From a bacterium (GTDB taxonomy: Bacteria > Bacillota > Clostridia > Oscillospirales > Ruminococcaceae), in contig SFVK01000013.1 of NCBI GenBank assembly GCA_004561545.1, positions 1-56,810 on the forward strand: DNA of 56,810 nucleotides, written 5' to 3'. Positions within the stretch are counted from its first letter, which is position 1; each line of letters begins with the position of its first letter. Made by a program: the position numbers and the translations under genes. This document shows, piece by piece, positions 49,547-56,810 of the stretch. Below the pieces are notes generated by a model. The model had not been told where the DNA came from, ran no database searches, and worked only from the letters and a program-made list of their open reading frames with translations.

Positions 49547-52500
49547 ATGCTGACCCTGATTCTCGGCCCCTCGGGCAGCGGCAAGTCCGCCCGGCTGTTC
49601 GGCGAACTCCGCCGCCGGGCACAAGCGGGAAACCGGAGCGTTCTCATTGTGCCGGAACAGTTCACCTCCTCCACCGAGGGGGCGCTGTACCGCGCGCTGG
49701 GGGATTCCCTTTCAGGATATGTGGAGAGCTATTCCTTCACGTCCCTGGCCGAAACGCTGCTGCGGCGCTACGGCGGCGCGGCGGTCCCCACCCTCACCGA
49801 GGCGGGCCGTGCGGTGCTGGTGCGCCGCGCACTGGACCAGATGATGGACAAGGTGGTGTATTATAGCCGCCAGCGCCGCAGCGCGGCGTTCTGTCAGAAA
49901 GCCGCCGAGACCATCGATGAACTGAAAAGCGCCGGCGTCCGTCCCGAGACGCTGGCCGCCTATGCGGCAGCGCCCGGCGCCGACCGGGACAAACTGGGGG
50001 AGCTGGCGCTGATCTACGGCAGTTACGAAAGCCTTCTGGCCGAGACCGCCATGGACCCCAGCGACCGGGTGCGCCGCGCGGCCGGGGTGCTGGAACCGGA
50101 ATTTTTTGCGGGCCGTGCGGTGTACATTGATGAATTTGATACCTTCAATGACGCCAAGCGTGCCATGCTGGCCGCCATACTGCCGGTAACCGATGTGACG
50201 GTGGCTCTGTGCTGCGACGGTTTGCAGGAGCGCGAGGGCGGGACGGGTCTGTTCAGCGGAGCGCGCCGGGTGGCCAACGGCCTGATGGCGATGGCGCAGC
50301 GGGCGGGGGTGCCCTGCCATGTGGAGCACCTGACCGAGGATCTGCGCCACCAGGATGCCCCGGCTCTGGCGGAACTGGCCCTGCTGCTGGCCGACCCGGC
50401 CTATACGCCGCAGACGACGGTGGATTCCCGCAACCCGGCCATTGTGGTCTGCCGCGCCGACAGCCGCCAGCAGGAGGCAAAAGCGATGGCGGCCGCCGTC
50501 AAGGCAAAAGCCCGCGCCGGGATTCCCTACGGCAAAATGGCAGTCATCTGCCGTACCGCCGAAACCTATCTGCCTGCGGTCCGGTATGAATTTCGCCTGC
50601 AGGGCATTCCACTGTTCTGCGATGAGCCCACCACGCCGGAAAACACGGCCCCGGCCCGCGCGGTCCATGCGGCGCTGGAGCTGCTGCGCGGCGGGATCAG
50701 CACCGGCGCGATTCTGCGTCTGGTCAAAACCGGCCTGGTGGATCTGGAACAGGAAGTCCTCTGCGCGCTGGAAAACTACGCCTACACCTGGCCGCTGCGT
50801 GCCGGGGACTGGCGCCAGCCCTTTACCCGCAATCCGTCGGGCTACACCGACCGGTTCAGCGATCAGGACCGCACGGATCTTGAACACGCCGAGGCGGCCC
50901 GGTGCTTCCTCATCCCCAAAATCCAGAAGCTGATGGACCGCTGCCGGGACGCCAACGTGGAGCAGATGACCCGCAGCATCTACTTTTTTCTGGAAGAGCT
51001 TGGCGCCACGCAGGCGATTCAGGCGCTGGCGGGGGAACTGCGCGGCCAGGGGGATCTGCCCAGCGCCGACGAGGCACTGCGGGAATGGAACGTTGTGACG
51101 GAGCTTCTGGACCAGATGGTCCGGCTGGTGCCGGGGGATGCCCCTGTCTCTGCGGCAGAGTACGATGACCTGTTCACCCTTCTCCTGCGGACCACCGATC
51201 TGGGCCATATCCCCCAGAGCATGGACAGCGTCATCTTCACCACGGCGGGCCGGATGCGGCTGCCCGAGACCGAGGCGGTTTTTGTGCTGGGCCTGGCGGA
51301 GGGGGAGTTCCCCCAGACGCCCGGGGATACCGGTCTGCTGACCCACGCTGACCGGGACGCCATGATCGCCCAGGGCGCCGATCTGCCGGACTGCTTTGAG
51401 AACCGCGTCATCCGGGAACAGGTCTGCTTTTATAAAGCCCTCACTGCGGCCCGCAGCTTGCTCTGGGTGAGCTGGCCGGGCGGTGCAGCGGGCCTTCCGG
51501 TGAGTGCCGCGCTGGCCCCGGTGCTGGAGCTGCTCGCCGTGCCCGACGCTGTCATTGACCCGGCGGATCTGGCGGCTACCCCCAGCGCCGCGCTGGACCT
51601 GCTGGGCAGTGAGTGGCAGCAAAACACCTCCCGCCGCGCCGCCGTCGAGTCGGCGCTCCGGGCGATGGAGGGCACCCCGCAGGCGGCGCCCGGCTTTGCC
51701 GCCGTGTGCCGCGCGGCGCGGCGGGCCCCGGCCCGGGTGGAGGACACAGGGGCGCTGGAACGGCTGCTCGGCCCCAGTGTGCGCATCAGCCCCACCCGGT
51801 TCGAGCGGTATGTGAGCTGTCCCTTCGGCTATTTCATGCAGTATGTTCTGGGAGCCCGCCCCCGCCAGAAAGCCGAGCTCGCCCCCAACATCAGCGGCAC
51901 CCTGACCCACTGGGTGCTGGAAAACGCTCTCCGCCGTCAGAAAGACCGCTTTGTAACTCTGACGCAGGAGGAGATCTGCGCGCTGGTCCGGTCACTGGTG
52001 GAGGAATACGCCGCCGCCAATCTGCCCGGGGCGGGGACCCGCATGAACTACCTTCTGGGACGGATTTCCCGCAACCTGGAAGGGCTGCTGGCCTTTATCC
52101 AGCGGGATATGCGCCAGTCTGGCTTCCGCCCGGTGGCCTTTGAGCTTCGCATTGACGACCGCCCCGACCGCGAAAATCCTGACGCACCCCGGGTGGACCC
52201 TGTGACGCTGCGGGATGGCGCCGGGCATACCGTCCGGGTGGTGGGCACCGTGGACCGGGTGGATGCCATGACACTGGGAGAAAAAACCTACCTGCGGGTG
52301 GTGGATTATAAAACCGGCACGAAAGAATTTGATCTGCGGGAGGTCTACTACGGCCTTGACTGCCAGATGCTGCTCTATCTCTTCACGCTGGAGCGCAACG
52401 GCGGAACGCTGTTCCCCGGGGCAACCGCCGCAGGGGTGGAATATCTTCTGGCGGACCCCTCCCAGACCGGCGGGGCGCGTCCCCGGGACGACGGGCAGGA

Positions 52501-52885
52501 GCCGGCCCCCCGCAATTACCCATTGCAGGGCCTGATCCTGGACGAGCCCAGCGTCTATCACGCGATGGACATCCGAGGTACCGGCGATTTTGTGCCGCTG
52601 ACCTTCAGCGCCAAAACCGGCGAACCCACCGGGACCAGCGCCAAAACGCGGTTGGCGGACCGGGACAAGCTGGACCGCATCCGGGACCATCTGGACGGTC
52701 TTTTGCTGGAGATGGCGCAAAACCTCTATAACGGCAAAGTCGACGCGGCGCCCCTGGTGCCCGGCGGAAAAAGCCCCTGCGCCTGGTGCGATTACCGCGC
52801 GGTCTGCCGCCATGTCGACGGGGAAGGGGAGCGCGTGGCGGAAAAGGGCGGCGACCCCTTTGAAGCGCCGACTCCGGCCAAATGA
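49547..52885 (+). CDS. addB: ATP-dependent helicase-nuclease AddAB, subunit AddB
   Basis: The partner of AddA in double-strand break resection (the Firmicute counterpart of RecBCD). Walker A is GPSGSGKSARL near residues 7-17. The C-terminal nuclease has VVDYKTGTKEFDLREV near 920 and an iron-sulfur cluster made by a cysteine in ERYVSCPFGYF near 760 and three in CAWCDYRAVC near 1080. 1112 residues. GAAAGGAG ribosome binding site; 21-45 nt before addA. Confidence 0.95.
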   Translation: MLTLILGPSGSGKSARLFGELRRRAQAGNRSVLIVPEQFTSSTEGALYRALGDSLSGYVESYSFTSLAETLLRRYGGAAVPTLTEAGRAVLVRRALDQMMDKVVYYSRQRRSAAFCQKAAETIDELKSAGVRPETLAAYAAAPGADRDKLGELALIYGSYESLLAETAMDPSDRVRRAAGVLEPEFFAGRAVYIDEFDTFNDAKRAMLAAILPVTDVTVALCCDGLQEREGGTGLFSGARRVANGLMAMAQRAGVPCHVEHLTEDLRHQDAPALAELALLLADPAYTPQTTVDSRNPAIVVCRADSRQQEAKAMAAAVKAKARAGIPYGKMAVICRTAETYLPAVRYEFRLQGIPLFCDEPTTPENTAPARAVHAALELLRGGISTGAILRLVKTGLVDLEQEVLCALENYAYTWPLRAGDWRQPFTRNPSGYTDRFSDQDRTDLEHAEAARCFLIPKIQKLMDRCRDANVEQMTRSIYFFLEELGATQAIQALAGELRGQGDLPSADEALREWNVVTELLDQMVRLVPGDAPVSAAEYDDLFTLLLRTTDLGHIPQSMDSVIFTTAGRMRLPETEAVFVLGLAEGEFPQTPGDTGLLTHADRDAMIAQGADLPDCFENRVIREQVCFYKALTAARSLLWVSWPGGAAGLPVSAALAPVLELLAVPDAVIDPADLAATPSAALDLLGSEWQQNTSRRAAVESALRAMEGTPQAAPGFAAVCRAARRAPARVEDTGALERLLGPSVRISPTRFERYVSCPFGYFMQYVLGARPRQKAELAPNISGTLTHWVLENALRRQKDRFVTLTQEEICALVRSLVEEYAAANLPGAGTRMNYLLGRISRNLEGLLAFIQRDMRQSGFRPVAFELRIDDRPDRENPDAPRVDPVTLRDGAGHTVRVVGTVDRVDAMTLGEKTYLRVVDYKTGTKEFDLREVYYGLDCQMLLYLFTLERNGGTLFPGATAAGVEYLLADPSQTGGARPRDDGQEPAPRNYPLQGLILDEPSVYHAMDIRGTGDFVPLTFSAKTGEPTGTSAKTRLADRDKLDRIRDHLDGLLLEMAQNLYNGKVDAAPLVPGGKSPCAWCDYRAVCRHVDGEGERVAEKGGDPFEAPTPAK

Positions 52886-52930
52886 TCAACCAGAAACGCC
52901 TTTTGCGTGAATCAGGAAAGGAAACAAGTC

Positions 52931-55900
52931 ATGGCGGAAGAAAACGTTCAGTTTACCCCGGCACAGTCGGCGGCCATCCATGCCCGGGGCGGCAGCCTGC
53001 TGGTCTCTGCCGCGGCGGGCTCCGGCAAAACGCGGGTTCTGGTGGAGCGGGTGGTGGGGCTGATTGCAGACCCGGAGCACCCTGTGGACGCTGACCGCCT
53101 TGTCATCATGACCTTTACCAATGCCGCGGCGGCCAAGCTGCGGGCGGATATTGCCCGCCGTCTGACAGCGGAAATCCGCACCCGTCCCGGGGATGCACAG
53201 CTGCGCCGCCAGCAGATGCGGCTCCAGCGCGCGTCCATCGGGACGGTGGATTCCTTCTGCCTCCACTTTGTTCAGCAGAACTTTTCGGCGCTGGAGGTGC
53301 CGCCGGATTTCACGGTGGCCGATGAGGCGACCCTTGCCCGTCTGCGGCAGGAGACCCTTTCCGATGTGCTGGAACAGGCCTATACCGATGCCGATTTCTG
53401 CGCCTTTGCCGACCTGTATGACCGTGGGCGCACCGATGATACCGCCAGCCGCACGGTGGAGCAGCTCTATGACTTTACCCAGACGCTGCCCCATCCGGGG
53501 CCGGCGCTGCGTGATTTTGCGGCCATGTGGCACAGCGACGCCCCGCCCCGGCAGACAGCCTGGGGCAGGACGCTGCTTCAGGCGGCCTCGGCCCGGGTGG
53601 AGGGTGCCATCGGACTGATCCGGGCCGCACAGATCATCGCGGCTCGGGACCCCGCCGCAGACCGTGCCCTGACCGCCGTGCTCTTTGACGATGAGGACCG
53701 CCTGCGCCTTTTGGCGGACCGGCTGGGCCGGGGGGACTGGGACGGCGCGCTCCCGGCCCTGGAAGCCGCAGGGAACTGGCGCAAGGCGGGCCGTGTGCCC
53801 GGCGGAAAACAATCCAGCCCCGCCGCCTGCGCCGCCGCGGATCTGCGGGACCGGGCCAAAAAGCAGGTGGCATCGCTGCAAAGCAGTTTTCTGGTCTGCA
53901 CGGCCGCCGAATATCAGGAGGACCGCCGCCGCGCCGCGCCGCTGGTGGATGCGCTGGTCCGTACGGTGGAAGCCTTCCGCACCGCGTTCTTTGACGCCAA
54001 GGTGGCCGAGAAGGTTCTGGATTACGCCGACCTGGAACACCTGACGCTGGAACTGCTGCAAACGCCGGACGGAACCCGCACGCCGCTGTGCGCCACCGTC
54101 AGCCGCCGCTACGCCGCCGTTTTGGTGGACGAGTATCAGGACACCAACGCCCTGCAGGACGCCATCTACTTTTCCCTCGCCGCGCCGGATGCCTCCAATC
54201 TGTTCTTTGTGGGGGACATCAAACAGAGCATTTACCGGTTCCGCCAGGCGGACCCCTCGGTTTTCATCGGCAAGCAGACCCAATGGCAGCCCTATCCGGC
54301 CGCTGCTCCCGTGCCGTGGAACACACCGTCCACCATTGCGCTGGACGCCAATTTCCGCAGCGCGCCGGGGGTGATCCGGGGGATCAATTATTTCTTTGAA
54401 ATCCTTTTCTCCCGGCAGCTGGGCGGCATCGATTACGGGGACGGCCAGCGCCTTGTGGTGGGCCGCAAGGGCGAGACTTATGAGGGACTCTGTGAGCTGG
54501 ATGTCATTTCCGGGGCGGATGCCGCCGGGGATGCCCGCGCCATTGCGGACCGCATTGCCCGGATGGTGGCGGACTGCTTCGCCGTGCGCGGCACGGCGCC
54601 GGGCCAGACCCGCCCCTGCGACTATGGAGATTTCTGCATCCTGCTGCGCAGCCGCGGCGACTTCGCAGTGTACGAGGCTGCGCTGGCCGCCCGTGGCATT
54701 CCCGTCTATGCGGACGTGGCGGCGGACCTGCTGGATGCACCTCATGTGCGTCCCTTTGCGGCGCTGCTCCGGGTGCTGGACAATCCGGCCCAGGATGTGG
54801 AGCTGGCCGCCGTGCTGCTCAGCCCCATGTACCCATACACGCCCGACGACCTTGTACGTCTGCGCGGTGCGGTGCCGGGGGGCAGCCTCTATGCCGCAGT
54901 GCTTCACCACGGCGGCGACCGCTTTGCGCCCTTTCTGCGGGACATGGCGGCCTACCGCCGGCTGGCCCGCACGCTGCCGGTCGGTCAGCTGATCGGCGAG
55001 CTGTTTGCCCGCACCGGCTACCTGGCCGCCGTGGGAGCCATGCCCGATGGAGAGCGCTGCCGGGAGGATCTGCGCGGATTTGCCGCCTGGGCGGCGCAGG
55101 CCGGCGCCCGGGGCCTGCCCGCGCTGGTGCGTGCCATGGATGCCGCCAGGGCGGGGGGCGGCGTGCCCAATCCCTCCGCCGCCGGCCAGACCCGGCCCGG
55201 ATGCGTGACCATTATGACGGTACACCGCTCCAAGGGTCTGGAATTCCCCGTGGTGTTTGTGGCGGGGACCTCCCATAAATTCAACCTCAGCGACACCACC
55301 CGCCCGGTGCTCTGCCACCGGGAACTGGGCGTGGGGCTGATGCTCCGCGCCGGGACGGGGGCGGGGCGGTACAAGACGCTGCCCTACGCCGCGCTGGCCC
55401 AGACCATCCAAAGCGAAACACTGAGCGAAGAAATGCGCATTCTCTATGTGGCGCTGACCCGCGCCCGGGATGCCCTTCTCATCACGGTGCCGCTGAAAAA
55501 ACCGGAAAGCGACCTCAAGCTCCCCGCCCTCTGCGCCTGTTCCGGCACGGTCAGCCCGGCGCTGTTCCAGGGGGCGTCCAGCTGGTCCTTCTGGCTGCTC
55601 ACCGCCGCGCTGCTCCACCCGGACAGCGACGCGCTGTGGCAGTACAGCAATCTTTTGCCCCATCATATCGGAACCGACGCTCCCCTTGTCATCCGCCTGG
55701 TCACGCCGCCGGAGGAGGGGCAGGCTCCCGAGCCGCAAGCGCCCGCTCTGCCCGATCCGGCGTTCCGGCAGGAGCTGCTGGAACGGTTCACCTGGCACAG
55801 CCCGGAAGAGCCCCTGCGGGAGATTCCCGTCAAGGTCAGCGTCAGCGCGGTGACCCATGCCGCGCAGGAAATCCTGCCCCAGCGCCCCGCTTTTCTGCAA

Positions 55901-56440
55901 AAGTCCGGTCTGACGGGAGCCGAGCGCGGTACCGCCATCCATGCCTTTTTGCAGGGTGTGCCTTTTGGCGGCGCGGCGCCCGACCTGGCTGCCGAGGTGG
56001 AGCGCCAGGCCCGCCTCCGCCTGCTGGACCCCGCGCTGGCGCAGGCGCTGGACCTGGATGCGGTGCGGCCGTTCTTTGAAAGCCCGGCCTGGCGCCGCAT
56101 TTCCTCCGCCCGCCAGATTCTGCGCGAGGAACCGTTTATTACAGCCCTTCCGGCCGGCAAGGTGGTTCCGGAGCTCGAAAAAACACAGGGCCCGGCGGCC
56201 GACACCCCCGTGTTGGTTCAGGGAATTGCCGATGTGGTGCTGGTTTTTGATGACCACGCCGAAATTCTGGATTACAAGACCGACAAGAGCACCGACCCCG
56301 CCTATTACGTCCGGGAGTACGGCGCCCAGCTTCGGCTTTACCGCCATGCCTTTGCCCTGCGGCTGCGGGTTCCCGTGACCCGCCTGACCATCTATTCCTT
56401 TGCCCTGGCGCAGGAAATTGACGTGCCGCTCAACGGATAA
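52931..56440 (+). CDS. addA: ATP-dependent helicase-nuclease AddAB, subunit AddA
   Basis: A UvrD-type helicase joined to a RecB-type nuclease. Walker A is AAAGSGKTRVLVERVVG near residues 27-43, Walker B VLVDEYQDTNALQ near 397-409, then GDIKQSIYRFRQADPSVF, MTVHRSKGLEFPVVF near 762-776, and LYVALTRARDALL near 838. The nuclease site is ILDYKTDKS near 1112-1120. 1169 residues. The start at 52931 (MAEENVQFTPAQSAAIHARG) is set by AGGAAAGG. Last gene of the run; no terminator is visible after it. Confidence 0.95.
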   Translation: MAEENVQFTPAQSAAIHARGGSLLVSAAAGSGKTRVLVERVVGLIADPEHPVDADRLVIMTFTNAAAAKLRADIARRLTAEIRTRPGDAQLRRQQMRLQRASIGTVDSFCLHFVQQNFSALEVPPDFTVADEATLARLRQETLSDVLEQAYTDADFCAFADLYDRGRTDDTASRTVEQLYDFTQTLPHPGPALRDFAAMWHSDAPPRQTAWGRTLLQAASARVEGAIGLIRAAQIIAARDPAADRALTAVLFDDEDRLRLLADRLGRGDWDGALPALEAAGNWRKAGRVPGGKQSSPAACAAADLRDRAKKQVASLQSSFLVCTAAEYQEDRRRAAPLVDALVRTVEAFRTAFFDAKVAEKVLDYADLEHLTLELLQTPDGTRTPLCATVSRRYAAVLVDEYQDTNALQDAIYFSLAAPDASNLFFVGDIKQSIYRFRQADPSVFIGKQTQWQPYPAAAPVPWNTPSTIALDANFRSAPGVIRGINYFFEILFSRQLGGIDYGDGQRLVVGRKGETYEGLCELDVISGADAAGDARAIADRIARMVADCFAVRGTAPGQTRPCDYGDFCILLRSRGDFAVYEAALAARGIPVYADVAADLLDAPHVRPFAALLRVLDNPAQDVELAAVLLSPMYPYTPDDLVRLRGAVPGGSLYAAVLHHGGDRFAPFLRDMAAYRRLARTLPVGQLIGELFARTGYLAAVGAMPDGERCREDLRGFAAWAAQAGARGLPALVRAMDAARAGGGVPNPSAAGQTRPGCVTIMTVHRSKGLEFPVVFVAGTSHKFNLSDTTRPVLCHRELGVGLMLRAGTGAGRYKTLPYAALAQTIQSETLSEEMRILYVALTRARDALLITVPLKKPESDLKLPALCACSGTVSPALFQGASSWSFWLLTAALLHPDSDALWQYSNLLPHHIGTDAPLVIRLVTPPEEGQAPEPQAPALPDPAFRQELLERFTWHSPEEPLREIPVKVSVSAVTHAAQEILPQRPAFLQKSGLTGAERGTAIHAFLQGVPFGGAAPDLAAEVERQARLRLLDPALAQALDLDAVRPFFESPAWRRISSARQILREEPFITALPAGKVVPELEKTQGPAADTPVLVQGIADVVLVFDDHAEILDYKTDKSTDPAYYVREYGAQLRLYRHAFALRLRVPVTRLTIYSFALAQEIDVPLNG

Positions 56441-56465
56441 CCGCTCCGGCGGCAGGGGAGGGGGC

Positions 56466-56633
56466 TTATATATAATAAGGAAATGGCACGGACCGTGGAG
56501 GTCCGCGCCTGCCTGTGCGGGGAAGAAACTTCCTGCCGCGACGTTCAAATTTTATCGGCCCGCTACCCCGGACTAATTCTTTGAGCTGCCCCTTGATTAC
56601 TTCCTCGTTCAGTTGTACAATCTTCTCGGACAT
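56466..56633 (-). pseudogene. IS256-family transposase, 5' fragment
   Basis: From ATG 56633 the minus strand reads MSEKIVQLNEEVIKGQLKEL then VRGS, the N-terminus of IS256-type transposases, behind AAAGGAG. After residue 24 the family sequence stops and unrelated codons (GPIKFERRGRKFLP) continue to a TAA at 56468-56466. It is the left-over 5' end of an element broken near position 56563. The plus-strand open frame here is its shadow. Confidence 0.75.
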
Positions 56634-56672
56634 GGTTTACAGACTCCTTTCAGAATGGTGTGTGGTAACTTC

Positions 56673-56702
56673 ATTCTACCAGAGTTCTGCAAACCATGTC
56701 TA
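56673..56702 (-). promoter_or_regulatory. Promoter of the IS256-type fragment
   Basis: On the minus strand, TAGACA (56702-56697), an 18-nt spacer and TAGAAT (56678-56673), 40 nt before the transposase start. The remaining sequence to 56810 is probably the end of the element; a terminal repeat cannot be confirmed with one end only. Confidence 0.5.
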
Positions 56703-56810
56703 TTTTTATGCGGCGCATTGTAAAATGAAGATGAGCATTTAGGAGAATAAAAAGGTCCATAGCGAGGACCGCTGTGTTAGAATAAGTTTGCTACAACAAC
56801 TCTACACAGA

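Noticed and set aside
52886..56548. A 1220-codon minus-strand open frame opposite addA
   Set aside because: Antisense shadow of addA; low-complexity Gly/Gln/Arg/His composition and no ribosome binding site or motif.
1..56810. CRISPR arrays, prophage modules, rRNA genes and restriction systems
   Set aside because: Looked for regularly spaced repeats, phage structural genes and rRNA signatures; none was seen.

Overview
The window comes from a GC-rich, low-copy chromosomal region of a Firmicute, most probably a Ruminococcaceae/Oscillospiraceae gut bacterium (Faecalibacterium, Gemmiger or Subdoligranulum type). This rests on Firmicute-type genes (AddAB, SpoIIR, zinc-type S14, the map-KOW-infA order), a leader that looks like the preQ1-III riboswitch class described from Faecalibacterium-like genomes, strong AGGAGG ribosome binding sites and classic sigma-A promoters. 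The genus is inference; no rRNA gene is present.

Region 1 (1-12116) is one long plus-strand operon: the end of rplV, then rpsC, rplP, rpmC, rpsQ, rplN, rplX, rplE, rpsN, rpsH, rplF, rplR, rpsE, rpmD, rplO, secY, adk, map, a KOW protein, infA, rpmJ, rpsM, rpsK, rpsD, rpoA and rplQ, closed by a terminator. Two essential genes are broken as written: rpsC lacks about 32 nt near its 3' end and reads in frame into rplP, and rplN lacks 7 nt.

Region 2 (12117-19861), plus strand: a non-canonical PRPP synthetase, murD, a GNAT acetyltransferase, a methionine gamma-lyase-like PLP enzyme, a KDG-kinase-like sugar kinase, a YwlG-like protein and a YggS PLP protein. Most units have a visible promoter and terminator.

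Region 3 (19862-36450) is mainly minus strand. It holds secA with DUF3783 and apbE; a DMT exporter; a HAD phosphatase; a QueT-like transporter behind the preQ1-III-like leader; a MATE exporter behind a structured leader; pdxY-trmL-degV; serC-serA; and sdaAB-sdaAA. A plus-strand BlaI-type repressor with three operator-like sites and an HD hydrolase sit between the serine-making and serine-degrading operons.

Region 4 (36451-43965): an iron alcohol dehydrogenase, a structured 400-nt gap, a ZIP metal transporter, two tRNA-Ser genes (one lacking its 3' end), cutC, a small membrane protein divergent from a LexA-like repressor across eight GTTGT/ACAAC half-sites, and a radical-SAM DNA-repair pair.

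Region 5 (43966-46130) is an AT-richer accessory patch: a broken secreted-protein gene, a secreted cysteine-rich protein, a lipoprotein and an IS630-type transposase relic. Region 6 (46131-56440) returns to the core style: an Lrp regulator with an aminotransferase, ispE, spoIIR, addB and addA. The window ends in the 5' piece of an IS256-type transposase.
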